A stretch of 64,000 nt of DNA from Macrothele yani (lineage: Eukaryota; Arthropoda; Arachnida; Araneae; Macrothelidae). The notes beneath the pieces are model-generated. The model had not been told where the DNA came from. It made no database searches and saw nothing but the letters and a program-made list of their open reading frames with translations. The stretch covers positions 46,199,336 to 46,263,335 of the forward strand of contig CM077006.1 of assembly GCA_039090855.1 (NCBI GenBank), read 5' to 3'. Shown in pieces: positions 34,501 to 45,035 of this stretch. Position 1 is the first letter of the stretch; every line of letters starts with the position of its first letter. A program made the translations under genes and the position numbers.

Positions 34501-34926
34501 AAGCTGGAGCATATACGCTTCTTCAACCTACAGTTGGAAAGCGTTAAAAAGGTGTCATATAGTGGTGAACAGGTTAGATAAAAACACCCTGGAAAAAAGG
34601 CCTCCAAATTTTTGAAAGCAATTTAAAACGATTTTTTTATTAATAATTTTTTATCATCAATTTGATGAAATAATGCAAAGAGAAACAATTTGAACTTCAG
34701 AAACTAAAATAATTTTCCTTTGATTCCCTATTTTTATAAAAAAATTATGGAAAATAATTACTTTCAAAGTGTGCATGTTTTACTTAGCAGTAAGAAGAAT
34801 GAAATGACTCAATATCTGAATAAATCAGTAAAACTAAAAAAAATCTTACATGAAGAATGTATGCTTTGATGAAACAATGGCAAATAATACAAAATGAAGA
34901 TAAAAAAAGAACAACAGAAAACTTAC

Positions 34927-35136
34927 ATCATCACTCTTAGGATATGGAGCTAGACTTATACTAGAAAAGGGCTGAATGCATGTCATGAGCATTAACCTCT
35001 GGTAAAGCTCCTCTGTCAGGAAAGGCATGAATGGAGACAAACAACGCAAGAAGGTCTCTATGCAGGTTATCAAGACTCGGCAAACTATCAAACAATCTTC
35101 TTTTTCACCAGAAGCAAGAACTGGCTTGACATACTC
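34927..35136 (-). CDS. VARS2: Valyl-tRNA synthetase exon (anticodon-binding domain)
   Basis: 210-bp exon, phase 0 at both ends. Acceptor TATTTGTTTTTTCAG, donor GTAAGTTT. The protein begins EYVKPVLASGEKEDCLIVCR and contains LSPFMPFLTEELYQRL, the most conserved stretch of the valyl-tRNA synthetase anticodon-binding domain, followed by SSISLAPYPKSDD. The LAPYP segment is the site where class Ia valine enzymes pass to the C-terminal part. Confidence 0.95.
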
Positions 35137-35214
35137 CTGAAAAAACAAATACTACACATAAACAAAAATAGCTACAAGGCAAAGTAGCATGGTATTATGT
35201 AAAACACATATAAT

Positions 35215-35610
35215 TATCATCAACAACAATTCTAAATTCACCACTGGATGAAGGTACACCCAAGTCTCTTCCACAACTCTCTTACTTAAACAATCCTCTT
35301 CCATGCCATTATGCATGCTTTTAAATATCATCCATATAACTCCCATATAGACTTATGTTGGTCTTTTTTCCATCTCTTGGTATCCAGTCTAATATTTCAA
35401 TTATCCAACTGTGGTCAGTTCTGCTAAGAATATGCCCAGCCCATTGCCACAACTCTTGTGATTTTCCCAATCTGTATGTTCTTTTTCCTATCTTTCCTAA
35501 ATACACAAAGCATGTATCTCTCCATGAATCTTTCAGTTGTCTGCAGCCTATGTATGTCTTCTTTTAGTTAAGGTTCATGTCTCTGATCCACAAGCCAGAA
35601 CTGGAAGGAT
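35215..35610 (-). pseudogene. RTE-like LINE 3' end
   Basis: Minus-strand pieces LWQWAGHILSRTDHSWIIEI, LDWIPRDGKKTNISLYG, MDDI*KHA and a GATGAT-type end. Same family as 44025-44445. Only the last part of the open frame remains, and stops interrupt it. It begins about 80 bp from the exon at 34927-35136. Confidence 0.75.
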
Positions 35611-36152
35611 GCATCGCTTAAATACTCTTATTTTAAATCACAATGGGAAATTGCTTTTGAAAATTGTACTGTTTCTTCTGAATGCTCTCCAAGTTTTATA
35701 CTCCATTTATTATTATTATTATTATGATTATAATTATTGATATGGCCTTCACTTGATATCTGTTTCCATGGCAGCTTGCCAATCAACCTCTAAAACTTCT
35801 GTTATTGTAAAAGCATTGTACATCAATTTTACTATCTATAAGTTCATTTGTAATCTACCTTTTTACTACTGTCAGCTATTTCTTAGATCATATTCTGCAG
35901 CTCTACAGGGTATTTTCAAAAAATGACTATGTCATCAGTAAAATAAAGGTGGGTTACATAATCTCCATTAATCTTTATTCCCTTGTCTTCCCAGTTTAAA
36001 GATCGAAAGACACTCTGCAATCTGCCACCCAAGAGCTTGGGAGATCTGGTGTCACTCTGTCTCAGTACCTTAAAAATTTTATAAGGTTAAAATTCAAAAT
36101 GTTCTACAGCATTGAGAGAATTGGGCAGCAACACATAACTGGAATAAAGGAT
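35611..36152. other. Intron, no gene seen
   Basis: A short TTATTATTATTATTATGAT simple repeat lies near 35705-35735. Parts of 35560-36130 may be further, badly worn LINE sequence, but I cannot confirm a frame. Confidence 0.4.
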
Positions 36153-36629
36153 GTGAAGAATATAGGGGAGCACACTTAAGTTACATAAAAGTTATATTTT
36201 GCATGGAAACTTTCCAACTATATCTTTAGTTCTTCTTCAGTCAGAGTTTGGATGGAAACTGACAAGGTTTTTGTCAGATCTTCGTCATTTAGTTCTTGGT
36301 TGAAGGATTCAAAGTGAATTGTGCCATTCTCTAGTTCCTATGCTCTTCACTATCGTGAAAGCTTGGAAATTTATTTTTTCTTCCAATAACTGCAATTTGG
36401 AATATCCATATATCATCTCCATGATCTTGAAATTCATACTCTTTCAAAATAAATACAACGTTCGTGAATCTGGCAACCCTTCACCAGAACCGAATGACAA
36501 AGATCTGGAAACAGCCTAGTCAGTTTCCATCCAAACTCTGGCTGAAGAAGAACTAAAGACATAGCTCAAAAGCTTCAATGCAAAATATAACTTTTTCATA
36601 ACTTCAGGGCATTCCTATATTTCTTTCAC
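36153..36629. repeat. Palindrome with PLE-tail motif
   Basis: Arms of about 137 bp (36153-36289 and 36493-36629) flank a spacer of about 200 bp. The right arm contains CTGAAGA (36542-36548) and AAAA (36568-36571), the same arrangement as in the PLE tails. The spacer carries CGTGAAAGCTTGGAAATTTA, matching the terminal repeat of PLE family A. The composite looks like PLE tail pieces inserted into one another. Confidence 0.68.
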
Positions 36630-37018
36630 GTCTTGTTCTGCAGTATTTCATAATCACACAGAACTTTAACAGAGATTCGTGTCCACAGACGAACAACATT
36701 GTATCTTTTATTTTTCAACTACATTGCACAATACTACCACTTAGTAAATGAAGCATTGAAAAAAAGTGCTCCATCCAATTCTTAAATAATTTTTGTTATC
36801 TGTTTTTGGGAAACAAAGGTATCATTATAAAATCTATATACATATTCATTTTGGTTTTATATGTTTACATATTCATTTTACCTAGTAAGGTAACTAATCT
36901 TCAACAAATGGTACAAAATCTATGGAAAATCTTAGGCATGCTTACCTCTAATTGATACAAAAAAAAAAACATTTTGAATAAATTCCTGGAAATAGATTGA
37001 TCAAAAGAAATATATATA
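36630..37018. other. Intron; false exon-like site
   Basis: AT-rich. A 40-bp stretch at 36955-36994 has AG and GT borders and fits the synthetase phase by chance, but the conserved residues it would need are already encoded in the exon at 39801-39959. Confidence 0.5.
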
Positions 37019-38040
37019 CAGTAAAACCTCGAAAATCTGGCATCGACGGGACCGGACGAGTACCAGATTTATGAAAATTCCGGATTTCTGAAGCTATCTA
37101 AAAATTGCGTAACAGGCATTACGTAAAGCATGTACTTACATGTAACAAACTGTCACTTTAATGAAAATGTGCGCATCTATGCCTAATAAATATGCAGGGT
37201 TCCGCTGCCGATCGCATTCTTTGCAATTTGCCAAAAAAAAAAAAAAAAAATCGTTTTGGCGAAAATATTGGTGATTACCTTTTTGTAATATTTATATTAT
37301 AAAACTGTCGAAAAAAAACTGAATCTCGCGAATTTGTAGGCAAAAACTTGAAAAAAAAATCCAGAGCAACCACTAGGAATGGGCGATGTTAAGATACATC
37401 GCGAAAAACCGAAGTGAATTTTACATCAATGTTACGGTTTTTCGACTGACGATACTACAATACACCGTGAAGGCAATTCTCACAACGCGTCATGAAGGCC
37501 AATGTAGATGTCATTACACGATCGAATCCAGGGATCGCGCTGCCAATCGCCATCTTTGCAATTTGCAAAAAAGAAATAATTTTGGCGATGAAAAAAAAGG
37601 TTTGCGGATTACCTTTTCATAGTGTTATAACACTTTGGTGAAAACAAATTGAATTTGGTGACTTAATTGGTGAAAACTTTAAAAAAGCCAGTGCAACCCC
37701 TGGAATCCACATACTGCCATTACCAAGCACAGATCATCATCACATGTTCAACACACATTTCAAACGTACACGCTGATTCATTGCCTCATTGGCCACATTA
37801 CTTCGGCGAGGCCCAATAAGATGACGAATTTGAGAAACCTCCCAGTGTTACACACAGGCGGCTATCAGCAATTCGCATGCTGAGGTCGATGATCTTGCGA
37901 TGTGTTGTTGAGACAGTACATTGGGAGATTTCCATGGTTATTGGTGAAATATTGGATGTTCTCACAAAAACGAAATCAGAAAAGTGCCGGATTTCTGAAG
38001 TCACCGGTTTTCTGGATGCCAGATTTTCAAGGTTTTACTG
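37019..38040. mobile_element. Non-autonomous pogo-like element
   Basis: Terminal repeats CAGTAAAACCTCGAAAATCT (left) and CAGTAAAACCTTGAAAATCT (right, reversed), flanked by TA on both sides. The terminal sequence and TA duplication are typical of the pogo/Tigger group. The 1022-bp body carries no intact transposase; it includes GC-rich scraps near 37490-37560 and 37740-37960 that may derive from one. Confidence 0.85.
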
Positions 38041-38491
38041 TACATCAAACATATACTTATGCTATACATTGTGAAAAATCTGCACAAGGGGGAATTTAAA
38101 AGAGGGGAAAGGAAAATCTACATTTAATTTTGGACATCTGTTCCTCTAACTGAAAAACAAAAAAATTTAAGATCTGTTTTCAAGACAATCAGAGAGAAAT
38201 ATACACATATATTGCTGTAAAATTGCTCAGTTTCAGTTACGTGGAACCTTTTCATGAATGGTGTCAAGGTAACACACTTGAAGGAAATAAGGATATGCTG
38301 GTGTGATTCATGCTGCAGAGTTATGAACTTCTCAAGTTTTCTTGTGAGATGTTACATATTGAAAAGTAAACTAAAAGCAAATCGGTTTCACAGTCTGATT
38401 ACTGAAATTAATGCACTTGTGAATTCCCCATGATTAAAGAATATTTCTTCTTTAATTATTGTGAGGATATCTCATGTGCTAAGATTTCATT
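38041..38491. other. Intron, no gene seen
   Basis: AT-rich sequence between two DNA elements. Nothing recognised. Confidence 0.4.
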
Positions 38492-39704
38492 CATAACTGC
38501 CAACTAAATTTAATGAAAAACCAGAAAATTGCCAAAAAAAAAAAAAAATCCAGAACATTGCATAATAATCAGGAAGATTTTTCTGATGTTAGTTAGTTAT
38601 ACAATATAAAATGTCCACACAGAGCTAAAACTGTATATCTTGTTTTGCAATAGTTACACACGAATTTTTATAATTTACTAGATTTTGAAACACTCCATTC
38701 ATATAAGTCAGCAAGAAAATTCTATCCTTTTGGATACCTACACAGAATTTCTCTTTTTTCTTTTTTTTTTTTTTTATATCCAATACGTCTTAGCATATTG
38801 CACATTTTTTGTTTTTGATTCCTTAAGAAGTACCTGCTAGCCACTTTATATGGCCACATTTTTGTTCTTTTCAAACTTACTCTGTTTTGTTCTGCTTTAT
38901 TTATTAACATTATCAAGGACACAGACCTGCTTCTGAAGTTCAGAAATGCTAAGCAGAGCTAACATTTTTTCTTTTTCTAGTTTTCCTCAAACACCAATAG
39001 GAATCCTGCAGTAAATGAAATAAGTGTCTACACAGACTGGGAGTAGCTCATGATGGTCTTTAGAACCCATTAACAACTGTTAGGATCTTGAAAACATGAA
39101 AATAAACTTTACACAGATGTTTAATAACGTAATTTCACTGAGATTTTCGATTTCCACGGAAAACTAGATGTTTTCCATCATCCGTAGCGGACCGTCGATT
39201 TCCACAGCATACTCGATGTTTTCTGTCGTCCGTAGCGGACCAGCGATTTCCACAGCATACTCGATTTTCCGTCGTCCATAGAGGACTGACGATCTCCATA
39301 GCATATGCGATGTTTTCCGTCGTCCATAGTGGACTGATGATTTCCAAAGTGTACTCAATGTTTTCCGTCTTCCATAACGGGCCCACGACTTCCATAATAA
39401 CTACGTAAAATCTGTAGTACTTGGAGTCTCTGAATCTTTCTTCCCACCACATGACCTTATTCAGCAACAAGCAGAACGGCATACACAGAGAATTTACTGT
39501 GCCGAAGGCAAGGCGATGACGACGGTGCACTGGGATTCTGGCGCACATTGGCGCTGAATTCCTATCTCTGTTATATATTTTATTTATAGGGCTATTTTTA
39601 GCAAAAATACAGAAAATTTTAAAAACCGGAAAAGTTCTTCCAGCCGGAAAACTGTATAAAAAATCGGAAAACTTCCGCAAAATCCGGAAGAGTTGGCAGG
39701 TATG
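38492..39704. mobile_element. MITE with CATACCTGCCAACT ends
   Basis: Left end CATAACTGCCAACT and right end, reversed, CATACCTGCCAACT. The flanks carry TTCATT on both sides, a candidate 6-bp target duplication. The right part has a 48-bp tandem repeat and a run of paired GGAAAA/TTTTCC motifs. A second right half lies at 54036-54501. The superfamily is unresolved. Confidence 0.68.
39145..39385. repeat. 48-bp tandem repeat, about five copies
   Basis: Unit GATTTCCACAGCATACTCGA followed by TGTTTTCCGTCGTCCATAGC repeats at a 46-48 bp step from 39147. The apparent minus-strand open frame through it encodes a repeated YAMEIVSPLWTTEN-like peptide. I regard that as a by-product of the 48-bp unit being a multiple of three. 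Confidence 0.82.
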
Positions 39705-39800
39705 TTCATTTATTTCCACGTAGATATATTTGCAAGATATAATGCAGTGGTGTGTTGTGCTCTAAAATCAAAACAATAAATATTATTTTCACTGACTTAC

Positions 39801-39959
39801 CAAATAAATATCACAGAAGTTTTGCACCCAAAAATACCTCATGGAAGACGTTGCAATATGGAACTCATAACTACTGAAGCCACTATTACATAAAGTGACC
39901 ATATTTGATAACCTACTAAGAATCCACCGGCTAACCTCAGGCAATTCCTTAACAGAAAC
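39801..39959 (-). CDS. VARS2: Valyl-tRNA synthetase exon (anticodon-binding domain)
   Basis: 159-bp exon, 53 codons, phase 0 at both ends. Acceptor TTTCATTTTGGTTTAG, donor GTAAGTCA. The protein starts VSVKELPEVSRWILSRLSNM and ends MRYFWVQNFCDIYL. RWILSRL and the FW..N.CD.YL pattern are hallmarks of the helical anticodon-binding domain in valyl-tRNA synthetases. An earlier apparent donor at 39837 (AG|GTATTT) would drop FCDIYL and break the frame, so the downstream GTAAGT is preferred. Confidence 0.93.
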
Positions 39960-41016
39960 CTAAACCAAAATGAAATTCATTAGATCCTTTGGAAGCACTT
40001 TCAAGTGATATCTTATTTTCTGTATACATGCATTTTAATACTTTATGAATAAATAACACATAAAAAATTACAATAAATAATGAAGAAATATTATACAGAC
40101 CATGAAATGACTAAATATTTTTTTTATGCAGACCACTATGAAACAATAAAACAAATACACACAGACTACCAACATAAACACAAAATATGCATACTTTTAT
40201 AAGGTTAAATTATACAGACCACTATGAAACAATAAAACAAATACACTAGACTACCAACATAAACACAAAATATGCATATTTTTATATGGTTAATTCTCAG
40301 ATGCTCTTCATAAACAGGAGCATGAAAAAAGATGCATGCAATACTAATCCATGCCAAATGAAATAAAATTATTTGGTTTAATCTAAATTCCCAAATTAAA
40401 CTGAATCAAATAAATACAAATTTAGTACTTTTTTTTATGGGATTTATGAAGAAAGATTGAAGTCTTCATTTTTCTAATTTTCAAACTGAACACTAATCTT
40501 CCATAGTACAATGCAGATATTGTCATTCTACTGGGAAAATCTAACCTCTCTAATAATTTCTTTTCAGCTGTTCTTTCATTTTTTCTTTTTTTCTAAAAAA
40601 GTGTTTAGAAGAATATTGGAAGAAAAACTGAAAATTACGAGGAGACAAAAATCCTTAAATAGTCTAAAAGGTTGGAATTCATTAATGGAATGGCAACATC
40701 TACTCTGTCAACATTGTCCTGAGGATGATTGGTGCTCAGTCTAAAAATTAGATAAGTAAAAAATTAGAATTTTTCCTAATAAATCACATTGAAAAAAGGA
40801 ATATCAAATTTTACAATAGACTTTCCTGGGAATTGTTATGATCTGTTTTGTTTCCAAACACATAGTTTTGAAACCAACTAATGATAATATGATATTTTAC
40901 AGAAAATTAACTCATTAACCCAAGAAAAGCTACATGATAATATTCATTTTTCACAAACATTTTGTGTTCTTTTGATCAGTTTAGTCAAAATTGTAACAAA
41001 AATGCAAATTAATTAA
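39960..41016. other. Intron with duplicated segment and a lone PLE tail
   Basis: About 40090-40190 and 40205-40300 are tandem near-copies (CAGACCACTATGAAACAATA ... AAACACAAAATATGCATA). Near 40600-40760 the PLE-tail layout appears again: CTGAGGA (40719-40725), a GATTG/CAGTC stem, then AAAA. No reading frame is left. Confidence 0.5.
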
Positions 41017-41165
41017 AGCTGCCCAATAGCCATGCAGTCAAAGGCATAGGCCGCTAGCTAATAGCCTGAGACCCAGATGAGGCATGGGTGGTGTGTTTTC
41101 CTATGGAGCTGGCTCCCTTCCTTTTCTGGTGGTACAAAATTAGGTCATTAACCCACAAATAAGCA
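41017..41165 (+). mobile_element. Worn tRNA-derived SINE
   Basis: Shares GCCGCTAGCTAATAGCCTGA, GATGAGGCATGGGTGGTGTG and GCTGGCTCCCTTCC with the SINE at 14994-15214. The B box is degraded and the poly-A tail is replaced by an A-rich tract (AACAAAACAAATGAAC). Confidence 0.6.
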
Positions 41166-41499
41166 ACAAAACAAATGAACAAAATAAGGTAGGTAATTAC
41201 GAAATATTCAATTCATGAGGCAACCTTAAGGGTCGTCTTATGCTATAAACGTGCTTTTGATTAAAAATACATAATATCTAAAGTATTGTTTACCTGATAT
41301 TGTCAAAGTATTTTGAATGTTGTTGCTCTGTGAGACACATGCTCCCGGCCCGAGAGGTCATTTTGTTACGGGTTTTTGGTTAGTTATAAAAAATATTTTA
41401 GAAATAAAACAATTAGGTTATATATTTTCAGTTCTATAATCATTCATTCTCACAATCAAACATTTTAAATTTACATTAATTAAAAGATTTTAGTAGAAA
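41166..41499. other. Intron, no gene seen
   Basis: AT-rich with a short GC-rich patch near 41343-41360 (CCCGGCCCGAGAGG). Nothing assignable. Confidence 0.35.
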
Positions 41500-42848
41500 G
41501 AGTGATACTTATCGGGTCAGGAGACGTCTCACACGGGGTTCGTCGTCACCACGTTACGGCGAACGTTTTCGACACGGTCGGTGTGTCATCGTCGGGCCTT
41601 CTACATCTACACGAGGGTTTCCTGGCGTGTGTATAGCCGCTGGAGTTGTTTGTCGGGAAAATGAAGGGAAAGTTTTGCGGTTTGTATGTGTTAGGTGATT
41701 GCTTCTCGTGTGTCGCCATCTATTGGATGAGTTGGCAGGTATATCAGTCGTAAGTACAGTTTTTTCTTTTCTTTTTTGAGTAACTATTTTTGAGCCATTG
41801 TTATTTATTTGTAGAAACAGGTGTATTATTTTTAGTCCTTTATTAAATGGTGTGACTTTTTGTAATGTTCTTTTTTTTTTGTTTCTTTTTTTATGGATTT
41901 TTTCGCTTTTTATAAGTGACTTCCAAGCTGTATCTAGGTTGGTAGGGTCCTGTAAGTTGCATATTTTATCTTTTTTTTTTTTTGTTCAGTAATAACGCTT
42001 TCAGAAACTCTTAATTCTTTTTCGTTTGTGTGGGTGATTAGTTTAAAAATTTTTGAAATCAGGATATTGTTTATGTTTAATGCAGTGTTGGATAAGTGCA
42101 GTTTTTTCTTCTTTTTTGTTCCAGTTCTTTATATGTTGATGTAGTCTTTTTATTAATCTATTTTTTGTGCTGCCAATGTAAGAACTGTAGTCCCCAGAAC
42201 TCTGTGAAACAATAGGAATTTCATATACGCCTGCTGATTGTAGTATACTATAGTTATACTTTTTCTTTATAATTAAGTCACCAATATTCTGAACAGAATG
42301 ACCAAAAATAATGTTGTGTTTCTTCATTAATCTTAAAAGATTTCCACTTTGTCCTCTAATAAAAGGGAAAGAACCTGAAAATTTGTATTTCTTTTTTGGG
42401 ATGTTTTGACAAGACTCTTAATTTTTTTTTTTTTTTGTATTCAAATATCAGCTTTTTAACTGTTTTTGTGTCATATCCATATTGTTTGGTTGTGTTAATA
42501 ATCCATTGGATTTCTTCTTCTCTGTATTTTCTATTTGAGGAATGTGTGAAGGCTCGTTTTACCCAATTTCTAATACCATTTACTTTATGAGTTTTTGGGT
42601 GTTCAGATTGATATGGGATCATTATAGGTACATAGGTTTGTTTTCTAAAAACTCTGTATCCAAAATTTAAGTCTTTTTTTATTAGTTCAATATCTAAGAA
42701 GGAAATTTTTTCATCTTGTTCAAATTCCAAAGTTAATTCAATCTCTGGGTAACAAGCGGTGAATTTATTCTTCAATATTTCAAGTTCTTCTTGTTTTAAT
42801 TTAGACACAGTGTACAGCCCCTTCTTTTTCACGAGAAAACTGTCACGG
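41500..42848 (-). mobile_element. Penelope-like retroelement family D, 5'-truncated
   Basis: Minus-strand PLE remnant with the end of the reverse transcriptase, GIY-YIG and the 3' tail. The tail has the shared core (TCGTCGG 41589-41595 and TTTC 41567-41570 on the plus strand) around a perfect GACAC/GTGTC stem. It is cut at its 5' side exactly where a mariner fragment begins. It lies in the VARS2 intron between the exons at 39959 and 46449, parallel to the gene. Confidence 0.8.
42043..42840 (-). pseudogene. PLE reverse transcriptase end and GIY-YIG
   Basis: Begins just after the catalytic position with FLVKKKGLYTVSKLKQEELE, continues LTLEFEQDEKISFLDIELIK (conserved LD strand), TYVPIMIPYQSEHPKTHKVN and RAFTHSSNRKYREEEIQWII, typical PLE thumb sequence. 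After a shift near 42356 come VQNIGDLIIKKKYNYSILQS, then AGVYEIPIVSQ and SSYIGSTKNRLIKRLHQHIK (GIY-YIG), ending KTALIQHCIKHKQYPDFKNF. YVDD itself is missing. Confidence 0.85.
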
Positions 42849-43392
42849 GAGGCTCTTTTCTGGATATGTTAAATCTTTGATTGGTGCCACAGTTGCAGGA
42901 CGACAGTGGCAACTTTATTCTCCAATTGGATGGTGCACCACCGCACTGATTAGGCGATGTGCGAGATTATCTCGATGAACATCTTCCTCACTGATGGATT
43001 GGATGAGCTGCGGACTACAATATGCCACTGACCCCATGGCCACCCAGAAGTCCTGACTTAACATCTTGTGACTTTTTCCTGTGGGGGTACGTAAAGGACA
43101 AGGTATTCGCCCCTCCCCTTCCTGTTGATTTAGCGGAGCTGAAACAGCATATCACAGCCACTATCACTGCACTTGATTCAGATACCTTACATTGCATTTG
43201 GGTAGAAATGGATCACCGGCTCTATGTGTGTTGTGTGACTAAGGGTGCACACACAGAACATCTGTGACTGTCTCTAAAAAAACTTGAAACATTCCCCTAC
43301 AATTCTGTTACAAGTAACATAAAATATCTTACATTGTTCTTGTTTTATAGTGCATTGAAACTGTATACTTATTTATCAATCACCCTGTATAA
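42849..43392 (+). mobile_element. Mariner-like fragment, 5'-truncated
   Basis: The right end AATCACCCTGTATA matches mariner-type CAGGGTG terminal repeats and is followed by TATA. The left part is missing and the fragment abuts the PLE. Confidence 0.72.
42855..43267 (+). pseudogene. Mariner-like transposase C-terminal half
   Basis: Reads TVTGGSFLDMLN, LVPQLQDDSGNFILQLDGAP, then shifts and stops, then PLTPWPPRSPDLTSCDFFLW and GYVKDKVFAPPLPVDLAELK, ending TKGAHTEHL at TGA 43267. The second Asp (LDGAPPH) and third Asp (SCDFF) are visible, separated by about 40 residues allowing for damage. Relative of the copy at 15797-16836. Confidence 0.82.
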
Positions 43393-44024
43393 AAAAAATT
43401 ATTTTGCCCTGTATATAAAAAAATTCTTTCTAAGAGCCCGAGCCCAAACTGAAGTAAATATTCTACAGCCTGAGCCCAATTCGGGCCCGCGCTCTGCTTT
43501 AAGCTCGGGCTCAGCCTGTCTCAGCTCTGATCCATACCCATGCGACAAAAGCTTGTCCTTGGAACTATCAGGTGCCTGGAGAAATCTGAACAAACACCCC
43601 CCCCCCCCAAAAAAAAAACAGATAATGTCTCTCCATACTATGTGACCATGTCTAAAACACAGACTTCCACATGAATGGAACCACTGTTTTTTCCAAAATG
43701 TCAATTTTTGAATTGTGTCAGCATTGTCTGCTACTATTCTAAGAAGCCTCTGATGATCTAGCCCAGAAAAACCTCCTGGTGAAGAACTAAAGCTCGGCAG
43801 TTATCGAATGAGTGTTTTATTTACTCCATTAAACAGAGATTTAAGACTCACGTGAGTTGTGTTATTTTATCGAGATGGTGTAGTGTATTCGGTAATTAGT
43901 GAATATTTTACTCGGCACTAATGCTAAATCATGTAGTGAACAAACTGCTTTGAAAAGAGCAACGCATATAAGTAATGAATAGGGTATTGAATATTCAACA
44001 AAACTGTATTAAAATTTCATCATC
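43393..44024. other. Intron with GC-rich GAGCCCGAGCCC repeats
   Basis: Between 43430 and 43560 GAGCCCGAGCCC and CTCGGGCTC-type words occur on both strands as imperfect inverted repeats, followed by a C-run then an A-run near 43598-43618. It may be the end of a DNA element, but I cannot define its borders. The rest shows nothing. Confidence 0.4.
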
Positions 44025-44445
44025 ATTGTCAACCATTATCAATCCACTGCTAGATGAAAGTCTCCCCAAGTTTCTTCTACAACTGTTTGTCTGAGCCACT
44101 CTCCTCCATGTTACTTCGGCACGCTTTCAAATTTCATACCTTTAATCTCCAGTGCGGTCTTCTTCTGGGTCTTTTTCTGTTCCTTGGAATCCAGTCTAAA
44201 ATTTCACTTGTCCATCTGTGGTCCATTTTTCTGGCAACATGTCGAACCCATTGCCATTTCAAGGATTTTACTCTCATCATGATGTCTTCTACTCTTGTCA
44301 TTTCCCTTATCCACGAGTTCCTCTTTTTATCTTTCCTGGTTACACCAAGTATGCATCTCTCTATGCTTCTTTCAATTGTCTGCAGCCTTTGTACGTCTTT
44401 TTTAATGAAAGCCCACACATCACCTGACCTTGCAGTATTCAAATT
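44025..44445 (-). pseudogene. RTE-like LINE 3' end
   Basis: Minus-strand frame MNTARSGDVWAFIKKDVQRL, RSIERCILGVTRKDKKRNSW, VKSLKWQWVRHVARKMDHRW and EILDWIPRNRKRPRRRP, then a frameshift, then LGETFI at the 3' end with a GATGATGAT-type terminus. This is the best-preserved of the four 3' ends of this family here. The reverse transcriptase domain is absent. Confidence 0.82.
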
Positions 44446-45035
44446 TATTACCTACTATTTCCAAGAGGTAAGGTTTCTTTTTTTCTTCCCACATATTGAA
44501 AATATGAAATCGTACAGAATTTCTTTACCTAGCTTTCATAACGAAATTTGAAAAAAATTTAATTCAACAAAACTCAAAATAGAGATAGGCATACGGTAGC
44601 AAATAAAGTATTCACATTAAAAATTAGTGTAACCTAAAATCACATATTCGTTACTCCTTTTTTCTTTTTGGAGCCATTCAAAATTTTATAGTATTTAACA
44701 TTTAAAAAAAAAATTACATGTTCATTCATTTATAAGTTTCTTAAGGCCATTTCCTAGAAAAATGTAAAATTGAGCTCCCACTGTATATAACATATTTGAC
44801 ATTCTGATCAAAATGTGAATACAGTGCAGATTACCTACACCTGAATACTGTGCAAATTATCTGCATGTGAACAGAGTAAAGAATATTATTTTATTACCAA
44901 ATGAACTGTATAAAAAGTTCTAAAATGGTACCACTCCCACTAAAGAAATGCATTTACTAAGTTGGATCCCTTTTGTAGAAAAAAAAAAAAAAAACTTTGT
45001 TAGGTATTGTCTGAAAAATAGTGTCAACTTTATAT
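44446..45035. other. Intron with a possible pogo-like end
   Basis: The piece at about 44690-44785, ending AGCTCCCACTGTATATA, is similar to 9130-9370 (both contain GGCC-TCCCCTAGAAAAATGT-like sequence). An A-run lies near 44980. No gene is seen. Confidence 0.4.

Noticed and set aside
36955..36994. 40-bp segment with AG/GT borders fitting the VARS2 phase (NLFKMFFFLYQLE)
   Set aside because: It needs an early donor at 39837 in the previous exon. Using the GTAAGT donor at 39800 instead retains FWVQNFCDIYL, the conserved residues, and joins in frame to EYVKPV without any extra exon.
39164..39719. Minus-strand open frame of about 194 codons with repeated WTTEN peptides
   Set aside because: It is the by-product of a 48-bp tandem repeat inside a MITE with defined ends; no conserved domain.
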